Source: Stemphylium vesicarium (Eukaryota; Ascomycota; Dothideomycetes; Pleosporales; Pleosporaceae). Taken from it: a DNA stretch of 64,000 nt. The DNA lies in the NCBI GenBank assembly GCA_004380135.1, contig QXCR01000085.1, positions 1 through 64,000 of the forward strand, read 5' to 3'. Made by a program: the position numbers and the translations under genes. The notes below the pieces were generated by a model. That model ran no database searches, was not told the origin of the DNA, and worked only from the letters and a program-made list of their open reading frames with translations. Of the stretch, positions 53,220-63,829 are shown one piece after another. The first letter of the stretch is position 1. Each line of letters begins with the position of its first letter.

Positions 53220-54871
53220 CTAAGCAAGCTTCTCGCCAGTTACCTTGAAAATCATACTGCCACTACCGGGTTCGCTGACTACAATGGCTTGTGCCAGCTT
53301 CTCGTCGGTAATGTTGGGGAACTTCTTCTTGTAGTACTTCTCCACCCACGCCTTCTTAACTGCCTCTACCTTGTCTTTCGGTACGAGGTGTACACTGCAT
53401 CCACCCCAACCAGCTCCTGTCAGCCGGCTACCGCATGAACCTGCCGACCGCGCCAAATCGCATAGCTCGTCCAGTTCGGGGCAACTGCAGTCGTAGATCT
53501 CGCGACATGAGTCTTGGGTAGTGTTCATCAGATCACCGAGCGACTGTAGGTACTCCTTGCCCTTCGATGGCGGTGACGCAAGCAGCGAGCGGAACTTGAT
53601 CACGCGGAGAGCTTCTGTGAAGACGTGTAGGGCGCGCTGACGGAGCATGAACTTCTCAGCACGGACTGGGAACTTGGACATGTAGCGCTGGTTGAGTTCA
53701 TCCACTGAGATACCGATCAGGCCGCAGATCTGGTCTCTCGTGTACCCATCCTCTTGTGGGAGATAGTCTTCTGTGTGTTGGATCAACTTTGTGAGTTGAG
53801 TTTCGAATTCGGAAACTGAGATCTTGGTATTGTCGGCAACGTTCTCCTTGTCCTCGAAATATGTATCATGGAAACCACGCAAGCTGACTCCTAATGGGGA
53901 AGAATCTGTTGGAAGGTCTTTCTTTAGCCCAAAGGCTTTCGCCAAGAAGACTGCTGCAAGTGTGCATTCTACTACACGCAGGTTGTAGCAAACGGGAGCT
54001 GTGACATGCTTGTCGGCTGCAACAAAACTTTGTGCTGTTACGAAAGCGAGCTCGGGCTCAGTTTGTGGGAATTCAATGTTGGTGCAGTTGAGGCTCGGTT
54101 TGAAGGACACGTAGAGGGCCGAGCCGCGAAGGGAAAAGACGGACGCTGCTTGGTCCATACTAGAAAGCGCATTAGTCAGAAACGTGCCAAACGAAGAAGC
54201 TTGCTTACCCTCCTGAGTTGACACCAACAGCACGCTCGGATACGATCGCAAGCTCGCATAATTCGGTCTTGTCAATGTTCTGCTCGCCGTTTGCGTTCAA
54301 AACCGCCAACGCACTCGTGCAGACGACTGACGCCGAACTCGAAAGACCGCCACCACTCGGAACCGTTCCGTCGCACACAATGTCCATGCCGACTGAAGTG
54401 AACTTGCCCCGCTTCTTCTGCAGAAGTTGTGACACGCCCTTCAGACCAGACTTGAAGTAGTTGGTCCACTCATGCTCAGTGGCATCAATGGGAATCTCTC
54501 CCTCGGGAATGTCGAACTCGCGTGTAGGAAATTTCTCCGAGTTGAGATTGGCAATTCGCACGTGGGGCTTCTCGTCGGATGGTCGCACAGCAACAGCCAT
54601 GATGAAGTCGGCGGTGATGGCCATGGGTAGCACTTCGTAGAGAGAGTAGTCGATGTGCTATACATGGTCAGTCATGAATTGCATGGACATGTACTTTTGC
54701 GCTTACCTCACCAATGATGTTGACGCGGCCAGGGCTTCGCGCAACAAAATCGGCCTGCTTTCCATAAAGGTCCTTGAACTTGGCCAGCAGGCTCTCCCAT
54801 CGCTTGGTCTCTACTGGAAGCGCGTCCTCGGGGTAAATGTCGCGTAACGACGATGCTGTCGGAACTTCCAT
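53220..54871 (-). CDS. GAL1: Galactokinase
   Basis: Cytosolic enzyme that phosphorylates alpha-D-galactose with ATP, first step of the Leloir pathway. Three exons, 54871-54707, 54657-54209 and 54159-53220, two 49-bp introns, 517 residues. The galactose-binding signature GRVNIIGEHIDYSLYEVLP spans the first splice site. GHMP kinase ATP motif is VPSGGGLSSSASVV (about residue 150), GGMDQAAS is the catalytic-base segment with Asp, and the C-terminal GHMP motif is SRLTGAGWGGCSVHLV. Insertion in the middle is typical of fungal Gal1. No regulatory Gal3-like loss of key residues is apparent, so it should be active. Confidence 0.97.
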
Positions 54872-55330
54872 GTTGACGAACAGATAAATGGCGCGTTAGA
54901 TATTCTGTAATAGTGCGAGAGTAGAAAAGGAAAAGAGTCTGATTTGGGGCCGGAAGATTAGGAACGTAGAATCTATTTGAACATGTGGAGAGTCGCAAGA
55001 TGTCAAGTAAAGGCACGGCGGGGTCCAACTGACGACAAGTGGGGTCCCCGAGCTTACCCACATTGAGAAGAGCACCCGACAACACCAATCCGGCCCGCTG
55101 ACTGCAACGAGCTGCAGGTACAATCTTAGTCCCGATGACGCGCTATTCTAGAGGGTAAGCCGTGACCAAAAGATTCTTCGCGCAGGTGCCGAGGATGTCG
55201 AAATAGCTTACATCCGAGTCATTGCGGACGTCAAATAACCGGCGTGTTCAAATCAATTATACGGGTGTCGCAAAGTTGACAACAGAAAAGCAGAATCGCA
55301 TCAAGTCGATTTGGGTATGTGGTGCCGTGC
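54872..55330. other. Intergenic between galactokinase and Duo1 genes
   Basis: 459 bp. Galactokinase promoter on one side and the 3' end of the Duo1 gene on the other. Nothing specific seen. Confidence 0.5.
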
Positions 55331-56105
55331 TCAGCCCAAACCTCGTCCCCGACCACGTAGCCCTCGACCTATGCCACTGCCAGCTCGACCCCTCGTTGAA
55401 TCGCTGCGACTAACACCTCGTCCTGCTTGCCCGCCCACGCCAACATAATTTCCCTGCGACGATGTAGAAGCACCGCGTGGTCGTACACCTCTGCCCCTCC
55501 CTCGCGTGCCTGCCCTTGGCGCGGCTTCTGCCCTCCGACGATCTTCTTCAATCTTCCTCGCTGCAGCTTCCCGCCGGGCCTGCTCTTCGGCTGCCCGGCG
55601 ATGTGCAGCCTGCTGACGGTGTGTCTCTTCCTCCTCTATATCAACCAGATCCTGCGATGCACCCTGCCATTGGGGGTTCAGAATGAGGCGCTGGTTGTGT
55701 TCGGTCTGAGACAAGATGCGCGTCCATGTCTGCAGCAGGGTAGATGCGTTTTGCACAGTGCGAGACACAGTCTAAGAAGCGTATCAGTTGTGGTACTTTG
55801 TCTCTTCTAAATTTAACCCTTACAGCCATATTGTCTTTGGCCTTTTGCAGGCTCTCAATGACACCCTCAATGACTTTGTTCACGTTTCGTATACTCTCAA
55901 GCTCCCTCCGCAGAGTTGCTTCTCGCGCCTCTTCAGCAGTATAATGCGATTCTTTGGCGCGCGTCTTTCCGCTGGCTGCACCTTCTGCGTCGCTCTCCGC
56001 ATCTTTTGTCTTCTTGGTCTTGCGCGCTGCGGGGGTGTCGAACAAGGCGTCGGCGTCCGTGTCCGAGTCGGAGAGGTCAAGCGCGCCCAAATTTGGCGGA
56101 TCCAT
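55331..56105 (-). CDS. DUO1: DASH/DAM1 complex subunit Duo1
   Basis: Subunit of the outer-kinetochore DASH ring that couples chromosomes to microtubules in fungi. Two exons, 56105-55824 and 55771-55331 (52-bp intron), 240 residues. The conserved core sits across the splice: LRRELESIRNVNKVIEGVIESLQKAKDNM, then TVSRTVQNASTLLQTWTRILSQTEHNQRLILNPQWQGASQD. These are the family's defining helices. The C-terminal half is charged, then Arg/Gly-rich (RGRGRGVRPRGAS...GRGLRGRGRG), an RGG-like tail that could bind RNA or microtubules, longer than in yeast. First ATG in frame is 56105. It is divergent from a CDK-site-rich gene. Confidence 0.93.
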
Positions 56106-56616
56106 GTTATGCGGCGTTTCTAACAACAACGACTTCAGACGAATCGACTTGGTGGCACATAAAGCAGAGGTGGAATTGACAGGTGTTGGCGCGTTTGACG
56201 TATTTGGTATGGTGGGGTCGGGCGGTTAGCAAGGGTCGACATGGCTAGGGCCGTTGTTGATGTTCGACGCAGCCCTGCGCATTGCGCTCCGCCAAGGAAG
56301 AGCACCCGCCATCTCCCAACCTCGTGATTTCCCTCGCAGCTCGTTGCTGCAACCCTTCCCTATCCGAGCCAGACACCCCCATCGTCTCCACCCACCCGCA
56401 CACTTCACCCTCACCATCACCGCCCCTATCGTCATAACAACCTCCATCAATATCGTTATCGCGTCAATTGAGCCTGCATACGTTGACGCGCTGTCGCATT
56501 GAAGCTTGGTTCCGCCTTGTTTTGATTTTGGATATCCACAATTCATACCGCCCATTGCTACAACAACGACGACGTCGCAAACGCCTCCCCCTAAACAAAC
56601 ACGACCAACACCCAAC
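56106..56616. other. Divergent promoter between Duo1 and the CDK-site-rich gene
   Basis: 511 bp, with pyrimidine/ACC-rich 5' leader of the plus-strand gene. Nothing specific recognised. Confidence 0.5.
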
Positions 56617-58027
56617 ATGGAGCGCACACCCTCCCCGCCCCGTCGCCTGCACACACCGCCTGCGCCGCACCATGGAGACAACTACGAGCCGTTTTCACCG
56701 CGCCGGTCTAGTAGAGTGGCCGCCCAACGCGACATTCACCTTCACCACGCGCATTCCACCCCACGTGCCAGGCGCGACATAACGCCCACGGCTTCGTTTA
56801 AGCGTTCAGCTGCCCGCGCAAACGCTTTCGCACTGTCACCGCCGTCATCGCCAACTTCTCCACAACAACCTCGTTCTCCGCGCTCCACCCGTCGCGCGCC
56901 CGTGGCTTCCAACCCGCTCGATTCTGACTCAGACAACGCTGGACCCTCCTCAAGTCGACGCTTTTTGTCCACGACAATGACATCGGTACGTTTCTTTGAC
57001 TTGGCTCGTAGCCGCCCCATGCCGCGGGCTGCGGGTGGCACCACTTTGTCCGAATGCTTTGCTAACATCACACAGGGAATGATGCCAACCCCGGCCAAGA
57101 CGCCTCGCAAGCACCGCATTCAAGACATGAGCTCCACTCAACGAGTCTTGTTCGCTGCAAACAGGCCTTCGACCATTGACGAGGCCATGCCGACTCCTCG
57201 CAAATCGCGCAAGACCAAGAACCTTTTCACGCTCGAGAGTTTCGCTCAGCACATGGACGAGCATAACGAAAAGATTCCCATCTACACCGATTCCAAAGAG
57301 CGCGTGCCTACACCTGGCGCACAGACTGACGAGAACCCGTTCCTGACCACCAAAGGCAAGGGAAAGGCAAAGGCCAAGGCCGTCCCTCAAAAGTCAAAGA
57401 AACCTGTGACCAGAAAGGCAGCCAAGATGGACGAAGCGGTTGACCGCGACGAGGGTATGGTATATATCTTCCGTGGCCGTAAGGTATTCCGCAAGTTTCA
57501 TGATGATGCACCGTCTGGCGCTTCGGAGGCAGAGCAAGAGGACGAGCTCTCCGCCGATGACAGTCAAGTTCGTCGCCAAATTGGCCATGAAGCTCGTCGG
57601 CCGCTCACACGTTCGTCAATCAAACCACGTTTGTTGTTCCAAGCCGAGATCAAAGAGCGTAATCGCGCGAATGGCATCGAAGAAGACGACGAAGAGGCAG
57701 CGACCGACATCGAAGCCCCTCCCGCTACCCCAAGCCGAAGCAAGGGTAAGAGTGCTGTCCAAGCACCTTCTTTGGCCACCACGCCGCCACCTACTGTTCG
57801 CAAGATCAAGAAGGGTAAGTCTAACGTCACTATTCGGAGTACTTGCCACTAACATGATTGCAGAAATCTCATTCGATTCTTGGTCGCGCGTAAAGTCAGC
57901 TCACAGCTCGAGCGGCTCAGCTAAGACATCCAAGAAGCGCAGTGGTGAGCCGCTTGAGCGTGAGGCAGCAGACAAGCGGGCTCGAAGTGAGCACTCCACC
58001 TCTTCAATGTCCTTTGCCAGCATCTAA
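56617..58027 (+). CDS. Nuclear-type protein with many CDK-like sites (unknown function)
   Basis: Three exons, 56617-56985, 57076-57814 and 57864-58027, 423 residues. The first intron is 90 bp, a multiple of three with no stop. The N-terminus is disordered with TP/SP sites. A conserved-looking block (about 124-200) reads MMPTPAKTPRKHRIQDMSSTQRVLF, then DEAMPTPRKSRKTKNLFTLESF and IPIYTDSKERVPTPG. The two T/MPTPRK-type motifs are good CDK phosphorylation sites. Later sections are Lys-rich, with KGKGKAKAKAVPQKSKK resembling a nuclear localisation signal, and acidic patches. It is my impression that this block is shared by many ascomycete proteins of a Whi5-like kind, but I cannot confirm. Unknown function. 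Confidence 0.75.
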
Positions 58028-58711
58028 CGGCGCTCACAGCCCGTTCATCTTGAGCAACCCGCCAAACACAGGTTGATTGACATGGCACACTGCCGTTTCG
58101 ACTTCACTGTCACACTGGCATGGAAGCGTTCTGACATCTTTTGCATGACCAGTTGGTCATTGTTTGCATAGCGAGCGTTTTTTGATTTCTTGCTTTTCTT
58201 GAAAGCAAGTGATACCCACGATTACGAAACACACAAAAGTGTATATATACTTTTGAAACGGCCTGTGACGTGTACGTATTACACACGTTCTGTGCTTCAC
58301 TGCACTGAAAAATAACGGCTGTTAATCAGTAATTTCTGGGGTTTTGTTCACGGAATGGCATCAAGCTGTCCTGGACTTGGGAAGTAAAAGTAGGTAGATT
58401 TGAGTTCGACTGCATGCGAGTGTATGTGAATTATGGTGTTCTGCTCATATCTAGTCAGACACTGCTTTCGCATGTTCACTGCGTGATGCGCATGTTCGAA
58501 GGTGTAATGAGGAAGGAAAGGGATATCTAGTTAGACAAAATAAACGAGTTCAACATCTCGAACACTCTTTATCCATACCGAGTCTTTGCATCCTACAATG
58601 CAATTAGATAGAATACTACTAATACAATAGGCAAGCTCAACACGCGTTTTAAACTTTTCGTCTCTTCCCCTCCTTGACCGAAAGAAAACCCAGCACAATA
58701 CATCCACACCC
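58028..58711. other. Convergent intergenic region
   Basis: 684 bp between convergent stop codons, presumably the 3' untranslated regions. No other feature seen. Confidence 0.5.
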
Positions 58712-59980
58712 CTACGCCTTCTTCTCCACCTTGCCAAAAAAACTACTCATCTTCCGCATCCCGCTCGTATCCACCTTCTTCAACATTTTGACGCCCCGCC
58801 CCTCACTCTTCTTCTTCTTTTCCTCCTCCTCGCGCTTGCGCTTCTTCTCTTCCCGCTCCGCCATCCGGTCGTCATCCTCCAGGATAGCGCGCTTCCGCGA
58901 CATGTTATCGGAGATGGAGCGCAGAGACAGGGCTTCGGATTTTAGAGCCGCAATGGCGGAGAGGTGCGCTGTTAGCGGGGCGAAGAGGGGCTCTAGGAGG
59001 GGGGTGATGAGGGATGTGATGGGTGGGGGGAGATAGGTGGCTGAGACGTAGGATAGGGATGTGCGGAGGCGGAGGAGAGGGGGGATTGTGAGGGGTGTGG
59101 ATAGGGTTTGTGGTGGGGCTTGGGTTTCTTGACTTGTCGTTGTGGTTTCCATTGTAGCGGTGGTGGTGGTCTCTGTGGTGGTTTCCGTGCCGTCACCTTC
59201 CTCAGCCTTCTCAACAATGCTCACATTGCTTTCCTCCCTCCTCACACTCATAACCGGCACTTCCAACGCGCTCTTTATAAACCGCTCTTCCATCGACACT
59301 GGGAGCCCCTTTTTCACCATCCGCTCCCCTTTCGCAACGAGTACGTCGCGCAGCTTGGGCAGGGAAAGTCGGAACATTGTTTCGTCGCCTGCGTCGACTG
59401 TGTCGCACACGAGCCGCATCTTCTTCTCCACCATGTCCTTCAGCGTCGCGTGCTGTGATAGTAGCGCTTTCCAACATGGCGATGAGGCTGAGAGCTTGTC
59501 GAGGTAGTCGTCAAAGGCGAGGAAGAGCTGTTTTGTGTCTTTTGCGTTCTTTGGGGCGAGAGCGGGGAGGATGAGAAAGAGGGTGTCGATGGGTGTTGCA
59601 AGGAATAGGTCGGCGGTTTTGCTGATGTAGCCGCTGCCTATTCTTGAGGCTTCTGCATCTTCTTCAGGGGTGTTTGGTGTGGCATCGTCTTCGTTGGGTG
59701 ACCCGGTGATGAGCCAGCTCTTGCAATCTTTCTTTGGCGCGGAGATGCGGGTGAACTCGTAGAAACCCTTTGCTGGACAGAAGAAGTAGCGCGAGGGTGT
59801 TTCGTTGGCGGGGTTGTCGAGTGTGATTATGCGCGCGTCGCTGGATGCGTCTTTTGGCAGTACAAAGATCTTCGGTGGGTTTGGTGTGCTTGGTGGTAGT
59901 GATTTCGCTGTGGATGTCGCGGGCTCGGGTGTGGATTCTTTGGGCGTCGCTTTTGCGGGTTTTGAGCGTGTTCGTGCCAT
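58712..59980 (-). CDS. RNH202: Ribonuclease H2 subunit B (Rnh202/Ydr279 family)
   Basis: Accessory subunit of RNase H2, which removes ribonucleotides and RNA primers from DNA in the nucleus. Single exon, 422 residues. The N-terminal triple-barrel region includes KIFVLPKDASSDARIITLDNP and SRYFFCPAKGFYEFTRI. The helical centre is ADLFLATPIDTLFLILPAL and FDDYLDKLS, then SLPKLRDVLVAKGERM. The lysine-rich tail ends MRKMSSFFGKVEKK, a PCNA-binding (PIP) type motif where a Gln is replaced by Arg or Met. A Thr-rich low-complexity stretch (ETTTETTTTATMETTTT) is present. It is divergent from Mcm10, both S-phase genes. Confidence 0.9.
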   Translation of the reverse strand: MARTRSKPAKATPKESTPEPATSTAKSLPPSTPNPPKIFVLPKDASSDARIITLDNPANETPSRYFFCPAKGFYEFTRISAPKKDCKSWLITGSPNEDDATPNTPEEDAEASRIGSGYISKTADLFLATPIDTLFLILPALAPKNAKDTKQLFLAFDDYLDKLSASSPCWKALLSQHATLKDMVEKKMRLVCDTVDAGDETMFRLSLPKLRDVLVAKGERMVKKGLPVSMEERFIKSALEVPVMSVRREESNVSIVEKAEEGDGTETTTETTTTATMETTTTSQETQAPPQTLSTPLTIPPLLRLRTSLSYVSATYLPPPITSLITPLLEPLFAPLTAHLSAIAALKSEALSLRSISDNMSRKRAILEDDDRMAEREEKKRKREEEEKKKKSEGRGVKMLKKVDTSGMRKMSSFFGKVEKKA

Positions 59981-60336
59981 TGTGTAGTCTCGTATTGTAT
60001 TACTGTTTATTTACCCAGAAAAGCCCAATCCACCGTATGGTGTTCTGGTGCCGTCCCTGACCTACGTCGCAGTTCGCAGTCGCGTCGCGTAGGAGGCTGA
60101 ACGCGACATCCCTGCAAAACCCACTGTTTCGGATTAGATTACCGGGTTGTGCAGGTCTGGGGTGAACCACACTACCCGGTGTCAACAAACGCCCACGGTT
60201 CTCGGTTATACGTTTGCGCTCTCACCTCAGACTATTGAAGGTCCGGGCATATTAGGGCTGCGTGCGCCTCGTTTTTCAGCTGTTGCTATGGGCCTTGTTG
60301 AGAGTATAGCCCGTCCGACTCTGCATCACCACAACC
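59981..60336. promoter_or_regulatory. Divergent RNase H2B/Mcm10 promoter with MBF-like cores
   Basis: 356 bp between the two replication-linked genes. Three ACGCG cores lie within 25 bp: two on the minus strand (60081-60085 and 60086-60090) and one on the plus strand (60101-60105). ACGCG is the core of the MluI cell-cycle box bound by MBF/DSC1 in yeasts. Regulation is inferred. Confidence 0.45.
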
Positions 60337-62712
60337 ATGATTGTGCGGGAGAGCCCCAAGTCCAAAGGTGCGTTAGCGAATACAAAGACATTGTGTCTCA
60401 GGGCAAGCGCTGATTGCGACTCAGTCAAGGATAACCAACCCAACTGGCCGCCGCAATCCTCCGTCGAAGCCCTGCTCAGCTCGCCATCTGGTCGTAAAAA
60501 GTACGAACGCCGTCTCGAGCGCAATTCCACTTCGCCATCCCCTACCAAGCGTCGCCCCATGTCGCGAGACTACGCGCAGCCCGAAACCGACGGAGACGAG
60601 GACGAGGAGACGCTGCAACTCCAGCTACAGGCCATCGAGGCAAGGTTAAAACTCAAGGCGCTGCAAAAAAAGAGGATAGATTCTGCCGACGCCGATCGCA
60701 ATGGAGCATCGTCACGAGCGGGAACGGCGACGGGCATGCGCAAGACGGACCTACCGCGACCAGACAGCAAACAATCAATCGACGTAGAAGTACCACGCTC
60801 GCCCGTCCGGATACGTCGAGCGCCAGATGAACCAAAGAGTCCCGCGCGAGTCATGCTGGGCATTGACAAAGGGCTCACGGCACGCGATATTAGTCTCAAG
60901 CGTCCGGGGAGCGTCATGACCGGGCGGGCCAGAGCAGGATCGACCAAGAGCATGGAAGCACCCAAGATCAAATCCTTCAGCGAGCGCATTGCTGAGAGCA
61001 GGAACAAGGAGAAGGACCGCGAGGAAAAGGAGGAGAAGGCAGAGCAAAGGAGAAGCAGAGGATTTGGCTTGCACAACATTGAGGGATTGAAAGAGAGGCC
61101 TTCGCTATCTAGGACGAGTTCTTCGCAGAGTTCGGAGACGAAGAGCTCGCGCGATATGCCCCCGCCGGCTTCGAGGCACAGACCAGCGAGTCGGTCTGTC
61201 GATTTGAGAGTCCCTCCTTCTCCCAGACCTGGCTCCACTTTGTCTTTCAGACAAGACAGTACACGCCCAGCTTCGTCGTCATCCAAGGCGTCGTCTAGCT
61301 TTGGCTCGACGCCTACTGCCACAAAGTATGCTGAGATTTCCTCCCGAGACGACAGCACGGATGCGCCTAGCTTTGAGCCTTTTTCCGGCCTGCACTTGAA
61401 GTCACGAGAAATGCAGCACAACGTCGTCACACGCACTTTAGAAGGGAAGACTGTACTTACAATCCCGCAATTGCTTAAGACGGTCAAGGCGCCAGAGTAC
61501 GACCCGCCGGACTGGGAGAATGACTACGTTGTTCTGGGTGTCATCTGTTACAAGTCTACCCCGCATAACTCGAAGAATGCAGCTCGCGACCAGACAAAAG
61601 GCAATCAAGACCAAGAGACTGACCAAAATGGCAAATTTATGGTAATCAAGTTGACGGACCTCAAATGGGAGCTCGATCTGTTCTTGTTCGATACTGGATT
61701 CTCCCAATTCTGGAAGCTTCCCCTCGGTACTGTGGTTGCCATCTTGAACCCCGACATCATGCCGCCGCGGAATCGCGATACGGGCAAATTCTCCCTAAAG
61801 CTGAGTAGCTCCGACGACACCATACTTGAGCTTGGCACAGCACGAGACTTGGAATTTTGCAATGCGAAGCGAAAAGATGGCAAAGACTGTGGTCAATGGA
61901 TCGATGGCCGGAAGACGGAATTCTGCGAGTTCCACATTCAACTTCAAGTCGACAAGGCTAAGAAGGGCCGCATGCAAGTCAACACCATGACAGGCTTTGG
62001 TGGGGGTCCAGGAGCTGGCAAGTTTGGCATGTTCGGCGGTCGAGGTGGCGGTACTAAAGGGGATGATCTCAAACGGGAAGGCAAGTACCATGACCGCGAA
62101 CTCCATGAAACTGTCTACATTGCCCCACGCCCCGGGGGTGCAGCGAGGCTCATCGATCGAGACCATCAAAACTGGGAGGGCGGATCTAATCGGGAAGACC
62201 GATTCCGGAAACAGCTCGCGGAGAAGGAAAAAGAGAGAGAGCTTGCTAAGAAACTCGGTACAATGGGAGATGGCAGCACTGGAGGCGACTACATGAGACT
62301 GAAAGGCGCTGGTACCCCCAGCTTGCCGGTACGGGGACATACGGCTTCCCAAGGGTCGTCCACTGCGAAGCCTGACAAGCCAGCCGAGACGGACTTCTCG
62401 AGCTTGCTCAATCGTACGTCTGCCGATGTCTCCCTGGCGCCTGTAAAGCGCAAACGAACCGCATCCGGCAAGTCGACTAACTCTAGCGATCCAGTCGGCT
62501 GGGGCTTTAAATACGGCCGCATTCCATCACCGAAGAAAGAAGTACCCTCTGCGTTCCGCGGTACGCGCGAGGCGAGTCCTGCGAAGAAGAAGGCTCGTTT
62601 GCTATTAGATGGAAAAGGCATCCGCGAGCCAGGCCGAGAAAGCCTAGGTGGGCTTGATGCAGGACTTATTGCTGCTATGGACGACGACGATGACGATCTG
62701 GAGGTTGTCTGA
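60337..62712 (+). CDS. MCM10: DNA replication protein Mcm10
   Basis: Scaffold that activates the CMG helicase and links it to polymerase alpha. Two exons, 60337-60367 and 60425-62712 (57-bp intron, GTGCGT...GACTCAG), 772 residues; retaining the intron also keeps the frame. The N-terminus has WPPQSSVEALLSSPSGRKKYERR and a helical DEETLQLQLQAIEARLKLKALQ coiled coil. The OB fold follows in the middle (ENDYVVLGVICYKSTP ... FMVIKLTDLKWELDLFLFDTGFSQFWKL ... GTVVAILNPDIMPP). The zinc motif is DLEFCNAKRKDGKDCGQW and TEFCEFH, and the C-terminal region is basic with an acidic end. The order and motifs are diagnostic. Confidence 0.95.
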   Translation: MIVRESPKSKGALANTKTLCLRASADCDSVKDNQPNWPPQSSVEALLSSPSGRKKYERRLERNSTSPSPTKRRPMSRDYAQPETDGDEDEETLQLQLQAIEARLKLKALQKKRIDSADADRNGASSRAGTATGMRKTDLPRPDSKQSIDVEVPRSPVRIRRAPDEPKSPARVMLGIDKGLTARDISLKRPGSVMTGRARAGSTKSMEAPKIKSFSERIAESRNKEKDREEKEEKAEQRRSRGFGLHNIEGLKERPSLSRTSSSQSSETKSSRDMPPPASRHRPASRSVDLRVPPSPRPGSTLSFRQDSTRPASSSSKASSSFGSTPTATKYAEISSRDDSTDAPSFEPFSGLHLKSREMQHNVVTRTLEGKTVLTIPQLLKTVKAPEYDPPDWENDYVVLGVICYKSTPHNSKNAARDQTKGNQDQETDQNGKFMVIKLTDLKWELDLFLFDTGFSQFWKLPLGTVVAILNPDIMPPRNRDTGKFSLKLSSSDDTILELGTARDLEFCNAKRKDGKDCGQWIDGRKTEFCEFHIQLQVDKAKKGRMQVNTMTGFGGGPGAGKFGMFGGRGGGTKGDDLKREGKYHDRELHETVYIAPRPGGAARLIDRDHQNWEGGSNREDRFRKQLAEKEKERELAKKLGTMGDGSTGGDYMRLKGAGTPSLPVRGHTASQGSSTAKPDKPAETDFSSLLNRTSADVSLAPVKRKRTASGKSTNSSDPVGWGFKYGRIPSPKKEVPSAFRGTREASPAKKKARLLLDGKGIREPGRESLGGLDAGLIAAMDDDDDDLEVV

Positions 62713-63112
62713 TCTGATTAATTCTGGTGACATGATATATTCAAGGCGTTGTTTGCGACATCCAAAAAAAAACACACGAAGGATGGCTAATGGGCGTTGA
62801 GACCGCAGGCTCGCTGATTGGCTAGAGCTAAGCGAGGAGCGGAACATTTCGACTTTTCTGGGCTTTCTGGGATACCTCTGGCTTAGCACAGGCCTCACAG
62901 TAACGACTTTCCTTAGTGTACAATATTAATTTCCTCGTCACGAATTTTACTTCACGAGTACATCATCTTTTTCGCATCATTTACGTGTCAGGGACGGGCG
63001 CTAGGCTACGCGCATTAGCTCTCACCCCTTATCTTTCTTTTGCTCTGTCACCATAGCGACGCTTCTCGGGGTTAACACGCTACGGGAAAAGGAAGACGAC
63101 CTGGTTACCAAA
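62713..63112. other. Intergenic between Mcm10 and the TTL-like gene
   Basis: 400 bp. A candidate terminator region follows Mcm10 with a short A-run (62764-62771). No gene seen. Confidence 0.5.
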
Positions 63113-63797
63113 ATGGCGGCTGAAGGGTCTAAGGCTAGTGACAAGATCTACGCGTTGATCGACTACGAAGACCCCTATGTCCAACCCCTCATACTCTCGG
63201 CATTAGAAAAAAGACTACCCAAATCGAGCTACGAACTCATCACATCGCAATCCCAGGTTCCAAGTCCGTCGTCACGCCTGCTCCAGTTCGTCCAATATGA
63301 GTCAATCGATTTCGACCACCTCATGGAGCATTCATCCACATCCCTAGCAAACGCCTACATCATCCGCAAAGCGCTGATCCGAAAGCACTATCTCAGCACC
63401 ACCATCGCAAATTGGATTACCAAGTACCCAGACTCTGTGCTCAAAAAGCACGTCAAGCCTAGCGTAGAATTTGAAGTCGACTACGCCGAGTTCCTGGACG
63501 ATGCACTGGTAGAAGCGTGGGAGCTGAAGGAGAGCTGGGCGCGGAACGAAGAGCACGGTGATGACGAAGCAGCATTGAAGAAGAAGGAATGGTGGATTTT
63601 GAAACCGGGGATGAGCGATAGGGGACAGGGTATACGGATATTTTCAAGCGAGCAAGAACTTACCGAGATCTTCGAGGAATGGGATCCAGAAAGCGATGAC
63701 GAGGATGAAGAAGACGAAGATGCAGATGCAGACGCAAGAAGTGACGCGCACGCCTCCGACCACAAAGAAGAAGAAGAAGAAGAAGAAGAAGAAGAAG

Positions 63798-63829
<32 letters not shown>

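Noticed and set aside
60570..61487. 305-codon minus-strand frame opposite Mcm10
   Set aside because: It overlaps the conserved plus-strand Mcm10 frame and shows only shadow composition.
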